Positions 35,401 through 47,346 are shown, numbered from the stretch's first letter. The stretch: DNA of 64,000 nt from Xenoacremonium recifei (GCA_012184525.1 WOFQ01000037.1:292728-356727); one strand, 5' to 3'. Notes: generated from the letters alone by a model not told the origin. Program-made: numbers and translations.

Positions 35401-36295
35401 GAACGGTGCGGATTGGGTCTCCTGAGTGTGCTCCACTGGCTGTGATGGTTGGGATATCGTCGAGAAAGCCGTCTGGCCCAACTACAACAGTTGGGGGGCT
35501 GGTCGGGTCGGCAGGAGGGATGGTAAGTCGAGGACCGTCTGACTTGGCGCCAGCGAGAGAAATTGTCGGCACACCATCGTCGCCGGTGGTTTCGCTCTCG
35601 CCGTCAGTGTTGTTGCCGTGTCCGTTGATATTTTCGATGTCCACATCAATGTCTCCGTTGCTGTTGTGTCCTTTGCCTGAATCACCGTAGTAGCTACCAT
35701 GACCAGGGTCTCCCTGGCCATCCAAGTCTGCCCACCAGGGAATTCCGGTAATCTTTGGCTCGCAGATATATACCGTTCCCTCACAGACTTGACAGTCCTC
35801 TTCGGGGCATACTGTAGAAACTGTAGGACGATGGCCTTCGCCCTGAGTGGTGATGGTCACATACGGAACATCCGTCGGCTCATAACAGAAGACTGTTCCA
35901 TGACAGATGTCGCACTCTGGTTGCTTGGTTGAGGTGACAGCAACACTATCACATGTGGGTATATTGAGAGTCACGTAGCGTTCTGGAGGGTAGGCTTGTT
36001 CGCCATGACTTCCTTGACCGTAATCACTTTGACCATGTCCACTTTGAACGTGATCACTCTGATCGTAACCACTCTGACCATGAGCACCTTGTCCATGATC
36101 ACCACCCGGGCCGCTCTGGGGTTCCCACGCCTGGGTCTTCAACATGCCCATGTCACAGCGGTTGACACAAGCACCGAATTCCAGGTAGGTGGTAACCTCG
36201 ACGGTCACATAGTTCTGCATTGCCAATGCAGGCGCTGCCATGAGGGATCCCATGACAGCCGCACCCGCCCGCAGATGGATGTTGCGGGCATGCAT
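29822..36295 (-). CDS. Giant secreted Gly/Ser/Asp-rich repeat protein
   Basis: One intronless frame of 2157 residues; the ATG at 36295 is used because the upstream TTG is not a fungal start. Residues 1-25 look like a signal peptide ending A-P-A-L-A. Residues 26-190 hold three related Cys-containing modules starting Y-V-T (two with C-x2-C and G-T-V-x-x-C-E-P). Residues about 220-370 hold three copies of a V-S-L-P-G-A-K-S-G-D-P type module. About 390-1270 is an Asp/Gly/Ser block with D-T-A-D-T-G-D-D units and four C-A-S-G-N-Q-(K/R)-R-D modules near residues 452, 544, 844 and 1154. About 1272-2095 is nearly pure Gly/Ser with (N/S)-L-G-(V/I)-S-G-S-A units. The tail is an Ala/Gly-rich amphipathic stretch, then R-R-E-I-W-V-V-L-F. 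No function is known to me; a wall-associated or matrix protein is possible. No GPI signal is seen. Confidence 0.8.
33147..33272. repeat. 18-bp tandem repeat, seven exact units
   Basis: Seven identical units (CCGTCGCCAGATCCAGAA on the plus strand) encode G-D-G-S-G-S repeats of the secreted protein, with a partial eighth unit after 33272. Such arrays readily change copy number, and short-read assemblies can collapse them. Confidence 0.9.
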
Positions 36296-36425
36296 GTTCG
36301 CCAAATTCAGCTGGGTCGAAAAGAGTGACTGCTGTTGGCTGTTGCCGTTTGCTGATTGGAGGGGTAAAAGAAACCCGTTGTCGATGTCGAAAGGAATCGG
36401 ACCGGATCAGGACGATCACTCATGG

Positions 36426-36432
36426 TTATATA
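36426..36432 (-). promoter_or_regulatory. TATA box of the Gly/Ser-rich protein gene
   Basis: TATATAA is read on the minus strand 131 bp upstream of the start codon, in a suitable position for the basal promoter. This is a pattern match only. Confidence 0.45.
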
Positions 36433-38100
36433 GGGGAATGAAGGCATCGTGAAGCGAGAGGCGGGGTGCTGGGCGACACTCACGCTGAACCCTCCAAACA
36501 GACCCCTGACTAGCAGTGAAGGAATTCCAATCTCTCCAGCCATAGCCAAAATTGATAGTAAACAATGTGAAGAATTCGGCGATGTAGAATGCGGCCGTAT
36601 TCCCATATTGCTGGGACACTTCGGAGGAGGGGGGATCACTGCGAGGCTGAGACAGGTCGGACTATCGTTCCAAGCAGATTTGTCTCTTGAAGGAGCCGTT
36701 TGAGCCATATAGTCAGCACTATAGGAGATGAGAAAGGTCGAGACGCAGGACGATCTCAGGGGCCGTCTCAGGGTCCATCTCCAGTGTCGGCAAGGCAAGA
36801 CCACAGCGATCCCGTGGCATTCCTGGCCACCGTCGATGGAGGTTCATTGGCCATTTTGACTTGGTTTGCTATGCAATTCACAAGATAAAATAAATTAGGC
36901 TCTGAGACGATCTACTCAGGGGAGACTAGTTTCCCGCGCGGTGTTTGATAGGTGAGTTGATCAGAGGGCGATCTAGATGGAGTCCAGACAGGTCGTCAGA
37001 TCAAAGCTCGATACACGTGACCCGCATGCATCACATGACTCCCTCCGACCCAACTCAGCTTCAGGCAATGAATAATTGTATTTACTTCATTACTTGACTT
37101 CCTGAAGTGTTTTCTCTTATTCCGTTGACGAATAAGCGAGGGAAAATCCGTAAGGGATTGACTTAAGCTACAACATTCCCCTTCAATATATTCCGGCTAC
37201 GAACCGAGATAGTGTGGGGGGTTAGAGTTGTCTCACTTGGCAATAATGCAGGAAAAAAAAAGTCCGCTGTCAAGTCTATGATGTGCATCAGGGAAATCCT
37301 GCTCCGGGTTTTGTCGATCTCTCTTTGAAGCATATGACCAGTCAACCTTTAACATTTTCCCATGCCTAAAACAAGACTAAGGACAACGATTGAGATCTCG
37401 ATATAAACCACCATCACAACTCTCGAATATAGACCTCCTTTGCATCTCGCCACGGCCCCCTCGCCCAGGGTCCTCACGGGAAAGGCTTCGGCCCTATTGA
37501 GGATCCGGGCGGCCGGTCCCCTAGGGTCCGAAGTCCCCTACGGAAAATAGCGACTCTGAAGTTCCCGTGTCCTTCGGGGCCGGAAGTCGCCTCCGGAGGT
37601 ATTGCGGATCTGAGTCAAATCTGTGTGAGATTTGACAGATGTGGCGTTGATTGGCGCCGAAAAGGAACTTGTCGTATAAGAGCCATTGCATTTGACGCAG
37701 TCCCTTAAAGACGGCACGGCGGAAGTATCGCGGATCAGGCGCGCTTTCGGCCGTCTGCTATTGATCAGTATGCTCGTCTCTGACACAAGTTGGAGGGTCT
37801 TCTCCGCAGGATGCTCGCTACTGGCATGAAGGGTATCTGATACAATTACATGTCTACTGAAGTCTTCACTGACAAAGCCAGTCTGGGCACGTGCGTTCGG
37901 CATCTCTCCATCCCGGACCCTCGTCCCTTCATCCTGCCAGCCGAAGAGGAGGAAAGTCTTGGCCCCTGGACATTCCGTGGTTCCAATTGCCTCTATCGTA
38001 GCAAGCAAATCCATTCCCTTTGACTTCGGACTCAACTCCTCCTCCCCGAATATCCCACCTATCCCCTGCTGTTTACCCAGAGATCTGGCTCGAAAGTGGC
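36433..38100. other. Intergenic region with structured GC-rich segment
   Basis: The left part is the promoter of the secreted-protein gene. Around 37490-37750 lies a GC-rich segment with several CGGAAGT(A/C) / GCGGATC repeats and a hairpin at 37614-37636. A 165-codon minus-strand frame (38035-37538) starts only with TTG; its first ATG, at 38014, gives about 158 residues with no recognised family. I do not call it a gene. Confidence 0.45.
37614..37636. repeat. Perfect 9-base inverted repeat
   Basis: GTCAAATCT and AGATTTGAC are separated by GTGTG. It lies in a GC-rich intergenic segment and has no obvious gene to terminate. Confidence 0.6.
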
Positions 38101-38856
38101 TCAGATGCCCATCATCCTGCGAATCCCCACGTTCTCGACCACCCAGGATTGACCCAGGCGAAAGGCACCGCGTCCCTGGATCTTGGAGTCGAGTTTCCCC
38201 ATGGCCATCTCAGTCAAGAACTGACCCAAGATGTCGGTAGGCGTGTGGAAGGAACTGTAGAAGGCCCTGATCGGCGGGCCAAGCGTCGCCCTGCCCACCC
38301 TCAACATGAGGCCCGGGTCAGGGACGTACGGCTTGATGGCATCGTGCCTAGTATGGTCGACAATAGCTGGTCGCGCCGAGTCGGCCCGTAGAGAAGGTAT
38401 CTCGGCACTCATATCACCCAGCACCTTCTCGGTCTCGCCCTTGACCCGGCCATAGAGGGCAGTGAGGCGGCCAGGCGTCTGCGTGGCGCCCTCGCCCGAT
38501 ACAAAGACGAAACGGAAGGGCTCGGCCTCGCTAGGCAAGCCCGAAAATGCCTTGGCCGCTTCGACAGCGTAGTCGCGCGTGATCTTAACGTACTCCTCCT
38601 TGCTGACATCGTTCTGGCTGACGCCCAGCGCCCAGACGCAGCCGCGCGCGCCTTCAAGCTTCTTTAGCAGCTCGGCGTCGTACTTCTCGAAGTCCTTGTG
38701 GATAATCACGTTGACACGCGGGTCTTTGCGGTCTTCGGCCATCTGCACTGGGCGTCGGCTGAGGATGGAGATACGGCTTATGTCCTTAGCCTTGAGCATG
38801 GCGTCCAGAACGCCACAGCCCACGAGGCCAGTCGCGCCGGTGAGGATGATGTGCAT
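38101..38856 (-). CDS. NAD(P)-binding atypical SDR / HTATIP2-like protein
   Basis: A single exon of 251 residues from the ATG at 38856; the frame continues upstream only with a TTG. The Rossmann start is I-I-L-T-G-A-T-G-L-V-G (T-G-A-T-G-x-x-G), followed by a second strand ending I-L-S-R-R-P, W-A-L-G-V-S-Q, and F-V-S-G-E-G-A with Y-G-R-V-K-G (Y-x3-K) in the place of the active-site tyrosine and lysine. This is the pattern of the TIP30/HTATIP2-like atypical SDR group in fungi, cytosolic or nuclear proteins of unclear substrate. No signal peptide is present. Confidence 0.85.
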   Translation of the reverse strand: MHIILTGATGLVGCGVLDAMLKAKDISRISILSRRPVQMAEDRKDPRVNVIIHKDFEKYDAELLKKLEGARGCVWALGVSQNDVSKEEYVKITRDYAVEAAKAFSGLPSEAEPFRFVFVSGEGATQTPGRLTALYGRVKGETEKVLGDMSAEIPSLRADSARPAIVDHTRHDAIKPYVPDPGLMLRVGRATLGPPIRAFYSSFHTPTDILGQFLTEMAMGKLDSKIQGRGAFRLGQSWVVENVGIRRMMGI

Positions 38857-39665
38857 GGTGATGGTTTGAGCTCGTATCTTGGTAAGAGAATTTCTAGATG
38901 TGATGGACAATGAGCTCCAGGTGAGTTGGCGAAATGGATATTTGAGGATCAGAAAGAAGTCCGGGGTTGAGATCCTCCGAATAGTCGTCGTGCTTACATG
39001 CTGTTGTCAGCCTCCGTCAGCATGCTAAAATCATCTTTCGGTGGCTGGCGTCAGCCAACCCTACCCTATAGACCTTCGTTTGACGCCGATGATTTGAAAG
39101 ATCAATAGTAAGAGATAGTTCCTTGATATTTGATATTTAAACGTATTTTGGTATATAAATTTGTTTTGAAATTGCACTCGTTCACCCTACCTTCTGAGCT
39201 ATTCATTGAGCAAGCGCCTGCGATAGGTTGAAGTCATAGTTGTTGATCTGGAGATCACGTTCACTAACTGGACGAAACTATGCTCGCTCAGATTTCACTA
39301 CGACTCATCAATTCCTAGTGTCTATCATCCAAGACATTTTTTTCGTTTAGCACCCTATCACTAACTACGGAACTCGCGGGTGGCGTGTCTCAGAAAGCAT
39401 TTGACTCAACTTTAGTAGATCGACAGCAATAAAATTGTGTAGAATATCTCAGAATCTTTTCAGCTCGAGCAAACCTCAAGAGCGTATATGCAAATCTACC
39501 TCGTACAAAAGGGCCCAGTCCTGGAGTAGCCAGCCAGCTATCTATGTCAACAATGTTCAAAGAAAATATCGCTTGCAGGTCGTAATGTATGTCCAGATCC
39601 TTCATGTCCGCTAAAGAAATATACAAATTCCCGAATGCTGTTCAACACCGCATATTTCAGCTCCG
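38857..39665. other. Intergenic region
   Basis: This holds the promoter of the NAD(P)-binding gene and, at the right, the 3' flank of the GPI-type gene. It is AT-rich between about 39080 and 39620. No gene or repeat is seen. Confidence 0.5.
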
Positions 39666-40672
39666 CTATAAGATCATGATCGACAGTAGAGACACGCCTA
39701 CTGTGAGCGTCCATACTACACCAATGTTAGGTATCGCTTGCATCGCATCACCAGTCGCAACAACAACAGTCCCAGACACCACCGTTGGCTTGGTTGCCTT
39801 AACGCGAACGTTGTTCACTAGAGAGTCGTCTGCGGGCGTCCACTTCGACGAAGTGAAGTTACAATCGGCGACGATAATATCCACGTCTATCAATAGTTAG
39901 TTCATGATCGAAGGTCACACCCATTTGGCAAAGCTGATCAAGGGTGTTCGGAGGAATGCTCACTATTCTTTGGGTATCCCGCCAAGGTGATGCAACTCGC
40001 GCATAGAGCTGCCACCAGGGACACGTTGAAGCTCTTGTTCAGACAGACGCAGTCCTCCTCTGCGATGGCGCCGTCATATGGTTGCCCCTTCTGCTGTGCT
40101 ACAGCGTTGCTTAGGCTTGAGGTGGTTGTTGCTTTGACTTTGGACAGGGATGTGGTGGAATGAGGTGCTGATTGTTTGGCGATGGTAGTGCTAGTAGAGG
40201 TCGATGTTGATGTTGATGTCGATGACGAGGTTGATGTTGTTGTAGTTGAGGTAGTTGAAGTCTCAACGGTCGAGGTGGCGTGAGCTGTCGTCGAAACTGC
40301 TTGCACAGCAGACGAGGTCGTCACTGCGGGTTCCGCGACGGGAAACGACGTCGGCGCAGCGACAATGATCTCAAATGTCCTCCTCTCCAACTCAGCATTT
40401 ATCCGGGCGGATTCATCCTCGGCATCTACATTATCAAGATGCCACTCTTCATGCCGCGGGTCAAGCGTGAGTGTCGGCTCCCACCGCTGATGCACCTCAA
40501 CTTGCCGTCGTTTCAATTCCTCCCAGCGGACGTTGCATATGGACGAGAGCTCAACGATTGGACCGCAGATGGTCGCGCAGATGATGGGGATGTCCTCCGG
40601 CGGCAAAGCGTCGGCCATCACAATGGCGGCCAGGCCGGATACGGCGGCCAGCCTGGCCATTAACCTCTTCAT
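39666..40672 (-). CDS. Secreted Ser/Thr-rich, Cys-containing protein, probably GPI-anchored
   Basis: Minus-strand exons 40672-39964 and 39886-39666 give 309 residues. Residues 1-20 are a signal peptide (basic start, hydrophobic core). An N-terminal Cys cluster I-C-A-T-I-C-G-P and S-I-C-N follows, then a charged helix, a low-complexity Ser/Thr tract of about 60 residues that is likely O-glycosylated, and a second Cys cluster (E-D-C-V-C, A-L-C-A-S-C). The second exon ends in a hydrophobic run of about 20 residues, L-T-V-G-V-S-L-L-S-I-M-I-L, fitting a GPI-attachment signal with a small-residue site before it. The two Cys clusters around a Ser/Thr linker resemble a widespread uncharacterised fungal wall-protein type. 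The splice (GTGAGC to TTGATAG) keeps frame. Confidence 0.85.
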
Positions 40673-41900
40673 CTCGGTTGGCGGTGGGAGGACTCGAGGT
40701 CAGAGTGAGACAGGTGATCGAGTCCCAGTTTGTTGGTAGGAACAGATTCGCGGTTGCCTCTTCCGGGCAGTCAAGCGTCTATCGTGCGGGAGTCGGCGTG
40801 ACAGAGACCTTTCGCCCGTTGGTGAGAAAACGAGCGACTGGGGATATCGATGTCCAGAGCTCTGCTCTAGTTGCAAAAGCCCATCGAAGAGGTATCTGGC
40901 GGAGAGCAAATCGGGCAGCTCGCAGCTCGCTCTAGCGAAGCCTCCTCAACTGGGCGCGTCGAGAAACGAAGAAGGAAGCCATAGTGATCCGCGCTCCTGG
41001 GAGATCCCGCACAGAAGAAGCTCTGGCTCGCCTCCCTCCCGCATGACGACGCCAGCACCTCGGTGATGAAACGCACAAAGGGGTCGAGCTCTCGCCGGCC
41101 CCATCTTCCACCTCTGCCAGCAAGCGATTGAAACACGGAGACGTTATTGGGCCGCGTCCATTGAGGACCCGAGAGACTGTGTCCTCGTTTCCCAATAGGT
41201 AGGGAGCAGCCTCGCTTGGCTTGTCAAACCCCAGCTGAGACCTAGCGGATCTACTGATGAAACAGGAACCCGTCAGCTCGAGCCCCCTCTCGCGGTGCCG
41301 CCACGCTTCGGAGCCGCCAATTGCAGCGAACAAAAGGCCATATCTGCGTCTCAGGACTGAGGAGGTTGAGGTGAAAATGATCCGATGCAAGTGTACACTG
41401 AGGCGATGATGGACTTATAGAGGGGACGAGGAAACGTGGTTGCAACTTGCAAGTGGATAGCGTGGATAGCTTCAATCAACTGGAGCTCTTTGCCCACTCA
41501 AGTACCTTATGTAATCCTGTGATACTTCGTACCAGCAGCAGCAATTTTATCGGTAGACGGAAATTTGCTTGGGCGAATTATCGTGTAATTTATGCTCGCC
41601 TTCCATGCCGAGTCTCGACTCTGAAGCTCTAATTCTACGTCTAGATGCCCAAAAACACAAGAGGGCTTCTTCCTCTTGGCCCGGGATGTCTTCTTCGCCT
41701 TGAACCCCCCTCTCTGTGATATCTCCTCTTGTAAAGCTTCATCACCCGCGTCACGCTTCATGTCATGCCTATTAAAACAGTAGTAGTCTTAGCCAACACC
41801 TACACCCCTTTAAAAATCCAATACACCGAAGAATTTTGTTCACAAGAAAATTTAAAGTAGCCGGCCGTCATCAAAAGAGATCCCCTCTCTTCAGGATCAT
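40673..41900. other. Intergenic region
   Basis: This is the promoter of the GPI-type gene and the 3' flank of UGDH. A small minus-strand frame with a true ATG (41761-41507, 84 residues, Lys-rich M-K-R-D-A-G-D-E start) has no recognised family and may be chance. The frame at 40932-41390 starts only with TTG. No repeats are seen. Confidence 0.45.
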
Positions 41901-43943
41901 CTAAAATCGATGTTGACGGCCAACGCTCTCCACGCGGACGCCCAGCTTGACCATCTCGCGCGAGTCAATGACACCTCGGCCGTCAAAGACCCAGCGCGGC
42001 TTGGCCATGGACTGCGAGATGCGCACCCAGTCGACGCGCTCCTTGGCCTTGTACTCCTCCGCGCTGCCCATGCCGGTAGCAAAGCCCGTCTCCTTGCTCT
42101 CGCGCTCCTGGATGCAGTCGGGGCAATCTGAGGTGCAGTCAGGCTCAACGTTGAACCGGTCGAGAGGGTCGGCCGAGGTCTCGTTGGGGCGCTGGACAAG
42201 GTGCTTGTGCAGAGCGAGGAGGTCGTTTTCTGTGGGAACCGCCGACTTGAAGGGTCGGGGATCGGATTTGGGGTTAGGCTTGCGGCCGATGAGCTTGGGA
42301 GTCGCAGCAGGAGCCGGAGCCGGAGCAGGCGCCGGAGGAGGCGAGTTGCGGAACTCGTCAAACTCGGTGGCGATGACAACGGCGGTGCTGCCGTCGCAAG
42401 CATCGTAAGCATTACCATAAACGGCAATGTTGTTGCCTTGGGCAAGGGGGCCGAGCAGATCCTTGATCTCCTGCTTCACCACAAGAGGGTTGCAGCACGG
42501 GTCGAAAACGGCAACCTCGCGGGGCCGCTCCTCAAGCAGCGTCTTGATCATCTCCAGCGCAGGCGCTTCACGAGTGTCTGAAGTGTTCTTCTTGAAGGCA
42601 AATCCGAGAATGGTGACTTTCTTGCCGACAAGCGTGTTGTTCAGGCACTTGATGACTCGGTTGGTGAAGCGATCACGGGCGTAGTCGTTCATCTTGACAA
42701 CCTGGCGCCAGTACTCGCCAACCTCAGGGAGGCCCATAGTCTCAGCGAGGTAGACTAGGTTGAGGACGTCCTTCTTGAAGCAGCTACCACCGAAGCCAAT
42801 ACCCGCCATCAAGAACTTGTTGCCGATACGGGGGTCAACGCCTACAGCTCGGGCAACCTCATCAACGTCGGCACCTGTCTGCTCGCATACGGCGGAGATA
42901 GAGTTGATGCTCGAGATTCGCTGCGCAAGCATCGAGTTGGCGACCAGCTTAGCCAACTCCGAGGACCAGACATTGGTGGTCAGGATGCGCTCCCGGGGGA
43001 CCCAGGCAGCGTAAACCTCGACCAAGGCCTCAGCAGCCTTCTTTCCCGAGGGCGTAGGCGCAGAGCCGATGAGGATTCGGTCGGGGTAGAGAAGGTCGTT
43101 CACTGCGGTACCGGCAGCCAAGAACTCGGGGTTGGAAAGGATCTCGAAGTGAACACCAGGGCGGTGCATAGCGAGCTAAAGGTAGGAATGGTCAGCATCT
43201 TTGCAGGATTCTTTGCGCGCGCTTGCTCCGAGCAGGAGACTTGGTCAACGTACAGTATCGGCAACCAACTGAGCAGTCCGGCAGGGAACTGTGCTCTTCT
43301 CAACAATAATAGCACCCTCGCGAGCATACTGCGCAACGACGCCCGTCACCGCTTCAAACGCGGTCATATCCGTAGCACTGCCAGCACCCACGCCGCGATA
43401 TTTGGTGGGGGTGTTAACAGCGACCAAAACGACGTCGGCCTCGCTAATGCTCTTTGCGACATCGGTGCTGAAGAACAGGTTGCCCTGGCGCTTGGGCACC
43501 GAGGTCTCGCCATCGTCAACAGACGAGGCATCGCTATCCGAGGTGGGCTCGTTGGCGAAGGAGGTCTCGCGGCCGCCGTCGCGGGCGATGCGCACGATGT
43601 CATGCAGGCCAGGCTCGTAGATGGGGGGATGGCGCGAATTCCACCGGCGAATTCGGGTCTCGTCGCGGTCAACAACGGTGACCTTGATATGGGGGTTCTG
43701 GAACGCAATCACAGCCGCCGTAGGACCGCCTGAAGCACTGGGTTAGCAGCCTGCACCGAGGCCAATTGGGCCGCCCCCAGAAATGGGCGCGCAGGTCTGA
43801 GACATACCGACGTAGCCCGCGCCCACGCAGCAGATGTTGCGGACTTTGACGTCGCTATTCAGCGCGCCGTTGGTGTGCTCGGTCGAGCCATTGAGTCCGA
43901 GGCTCTTGACAGAGTCGACGATGGCGGAGGAAAGGGCTGTCAT
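41901..43943 (-). CDS. ugd1: UDP-glucose 6-dehydrogenase
   Basis: Minus-strand exons 43943-43808, 43729-43254 and 43175-41901 give 628 residues; both introns are 78 bp. It oxidises UDP-glucose twice with NAD+ to UDP-glucuronate in the cytosol. The Rossmann motif G-A-G-Y-V-G is at 41-46. The catalytic cysteine lies in G-F-G-G-S-C-F-K-K-D (about Cys336), with Y-D-A-C-D-G-S-T-A-V-V-I-A-T and E-F near the end of the nucleotide-binding C domain. It is longer than the usual 450-480 residues because of an acidic Ser/Asp insertion near residue 100, a Pro/Ala repeat, and a Cys-containing loop (C-T-S-D-C-P-D-C) in the C-terminal part. I believe such insertions occur in other filamentous fungi. The symbol is assigned by function only. 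Confidence 0.93.
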
Positions 43944-46900
43944 GGCGGAGAGTTGCGACAGAGGCAGAAGGAACAGAACCAGGAAAATGCACGCTGCAAC
44001 TCGAAGAGAACGGCAAGAACCACAGAGCAAGCGAGTGGGAAGGCGCAAGTCAGGAGCAAAGCGAGCGCAAGGCGGATGGAGGAAGGAACGAAGGAGGGGA
44101 GGTCAGAGCAGGCAGGAGCTCCAGCGAGGGGCGGCGACGGGGATATTCATATGCGTGGGATAATCAGCAGCCGCCTCACCAGACCAGACCAGACCAAGAT
44201 CAAGCAACACCGTTGCACCGAAAGGGGGCGGGGGTCCAACGGCCGGGCTGGCAGCCACCACGCTTTGCTCACTCATTCATCCATCAAGTCAGTCAATCAC
44301 CGATACCGTGTCTAGTCGATAGGGCTCCATCCGTCCACCCATCCATGCCTCCCCAGCCCAGCCAGCAGTAGCCTCACACCCGCCTCACACCTCGCCCGGA
44401 TGGCGGCGGGACAAGAAATTAAGGCGGTGAGCCTCGATACTGCCAAGGGACCTGTCGAGTCCGCTGGTACTTGATTTGCTGATCGCATCTCTTCAGGGGA
44501 CCTCGCCCAGTTCCCCGACGGGCTTAGGGCCACGGAGGGGGCGCAAACGGCTGCTTCTTAGCGGTCAGCGGATCCATCCCGAGCTTTCATGGAAGAGGGG
44601 GGGAGTCGATAGAGAGAATGTCGCAATTGGGAGTCCCCTGCAGCCTTACAGAGCATTCTCGCAGCGTGCATCATGATGGACAACGACACAGTACGGATTC
44701 TCCCCAGCACACAGAGCCACGGGGCACAGCGTCAAGGGGGCCTTGAGACATTCGACCGTTAGAGCAGAAATCGGCTAGACTATCGTCACCGTCTGACAGC
44801 AGTCGATCTTGGTGGGCTTGGCAAACCTCGTGTTGCCAAAAGATCCGAGTTCGGGCAGCACGGGGTGCCATCGAGTCTCCTTCACGCTACCTCTTGCAAC
44901 TCCAATGTCTGGCTCCCAATCTCCTGATTGAAACGTGACCTCTTCCAGGCATGCACACCGAAGCTCTTAGACCGCCAGAGGCCATCACCAACCAGCCAGG
45001 GGGTCACCAATGCCATGAGCCCATCCATGAGCGGATCTCACGGCCTTGGACCAGCGCTATCACACTTGCATTTGAGGGGACTCGCGCAGGATTGCGATTA
45101 GCAGCCGCCAGACGAGACAAGCTCGAACTCAATGCCCTCCATTGACCCCATCTAAAGTCCGGCCTGGTCCGAACGTGGGTTTAGCTTCCGCTTGGCATCT
45201 GGAACTTTTCATCCCCTGGAGAACTGTGAGTCTTGACTTGAGCGGTTAACCGAGAGCTTTGTTTGCCTTTGTCTGCCCAGATGGCTCAGAATACCATCCC
45301 ACATGGGCCAACTGACCACAATTAAAGAGTAGACACGAGCACAGGGTGCAGACACGAAGAGCTTTCGCTTACTTCAGCAGCCTCGCCATTGGTACGGGAG
45401 CGAACAAGCGGCGCAGTTGGGGAACTTTTCCCTCACTTTTATTTTGGTTTTCTGCCAAGTGCTGACAGAGACCCCATCAATTAAACCCGCGACCCCTGAG
45501 CTTGTAGAAATTATTATTAGCCGGCCCGCCACAAATTGCCATCGGATGTGCAACCGGCAAAGTCCTCAACCAGCAATTCCAGGGTACGAGATTGAAGGCT
45601 GAAGATGCGGTTGTAATCAGGATCTGCAGTCATGAGGATGGGCTCGAAGGTGCTTCATTTCTTGCCTCCTTCCTTCAGATAAGACTTCACGTCGAGGATG
45701 CTTTGTGGTACGTTTCCGTCTCGTTATCGAAGGCTGAAGTCGAAATCAAGTTACGCCCCATCTGTGCTTCCCTCTAGGCCTGCATCGACCGTCCACCCCT
45801 GGAGCTAAACCCACCGAAGTAAAATGGCCTGAATTTGAAGATAAGGTGCCTGAATGACATGGATGCTTCTTGTTGGCGGCCGAGAGAAGGCCTCAATGTG
45901 CTCGATCATGGTACGCTCCTGTCATGGTCACGAGGGCAAGTCTATCGCTTCTCGGTCTGAATACGAACCCCGCGTTATAAGTAGGACGAGAGCCCTCGTC
46001 TCGACCGCCTTCCAAGGTCAACGGCTTCGCTTCAGTCCCAGGTCCTCTCCCCGATTGAGCCCCTCTCGCTGCTCGCGTGAGGCCCCCATCGACGGCTCAT
46101 CCTACTAAACTCTCAGCTGGCCCCTTCTTGCGTACAGTGCAGAGCTGGACCTCCTTTTGCTCACCCTCTCCCCGGCCTGCCAAGCCGGGAAGCTGTCCAT
46201 CACTCGATGAACTCCCCGAGAGCATCCCCGTCTTTCCACGGCGAACGACGGGGGTGTGAGATGCTGACGACGCCGAGGGCCAATAGCCTGTGTGCACTAT
46301 GCAGAGATCTCCCCTGTTAGTGAGAAAACGTCATTCACCATCAGCAAGACGAAATCATGTCCAGCCAGTCAGACCTCGACACTGTAATGAGGGTGGGAAT
46401 TTCAGCCCTTGATAAGTTTCAGTATGATAGTCAAGACCCGTAGGGAATCTCCTTTCCATTAAAATGCCACCCACAATCAGACTCACGGCTGAGTGGCTTG
46501 CATAGCTCTTCGTTAATGAGACACGGTCTGGGTGAGATGGGCTTGGTGTCGTCAGCTGCGTGGAGCTGGAGAGGAGAATGGGGACTAGGGTCGGGGAGTT
46601 CAGTCCTGACCCTGCAGAAGGTTTACAAGTACTTGTACTGGAGTGGCGTGGAGAAGACTCGCTTGGGCAAGCATTCCATCACGTGAAGACCAGCTGCTCT
46701 TCGTTTCAGCGCGAGTTGCACCTTCCTTGCACACCTCAGAGATAAGGTAGTGGTGGTGGAAATGGAAGGTGGTGCTGCCACGCCTTCCCAGAGTTGCAAC
46801 TGCCCACGTGAAAGCTGAGATAATGATCCAACAAGATGAAAGCCCACTGCGACGAAACTCCTCTTCGTTTACATCCAAATGTTGCATGAAATTATCTTTT

Positions 46901-47218
46901 CACTCCCAAAGCTCTGCAAATGAAACACCCATGTCTGTACCATTCATTTCAGCTTCTGGCACTGGATCCCCCTGGCGCACCTCGCACCGCTCCCTAACGA
47001 TTGCGCCATCGATAATGGCGAGCCGTCTCACGCCTCACCTCTCGCTTCCCACAACCCGTCTCTTCCCGAAATCCTTACCGCCAGCCTTCATTTTCGTTAA
47101 ATGCGGCTAAACACCATTCCCAGATGATTACTGCACGGTCCATCGCATATTCTGGTCACGCTGCAATTCTTTTGCTTTGCAAGTGAGATGATTTGAGCCT
47201 TGACCGTCGAATAAATAT
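43944..47218. other. Long intergenic region, nothing recognised
   Basis: The UGDH promoter is at the left. Open frames up to about 146 codons (for example 43875-44315 +) have non-ATG starts or no family resemblance. I saw no transposon ends and no tRNA or rRNA. Confidence 0.5.
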
Positions 47219-47346
47219 CCAATGGCTCACCGGACCGGAGCCACGAGCTGCTCAGACGGCGCCAATTCGCGGTTCGGCCCCCGGTCGCCCTGATTGGTTT
47301 TCGACCACCCCAACCGCAATGTGATATTGACCTGGCTTCTGATTGG
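47219..47346. promoter_or_regulatory. Cluster of four CCAAT boxes
   Basis: CCAAT is found at 47219 and 47262 on the plus strand and at 47293 and 47342 in reverse (ATTGG). Four within 128 bp suggests a promoter bound by the HAP/CBC complex. It is about 0.7-0.8 kb upstream of the GT4 start codon. Confidence 0.35.

Noticed and set aside
32964..35690. Other long frames opposite or shifted within the repeat-protein gene
   Set aside because: They follow from the repetitive codons of the real gene and carry no independent domain or start.
37538..38035. 165-codon minus-strand frame
   Set aside because: The first codon is TTG, no family is recognised, and it overlaps a repeat-rich GC segment.
40932..41390. 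152-codon minus-strand frame between the GPI-type gene and UGDH
   Set aside because: It starts with TTG and has no recognisable motif; the composition looks random.
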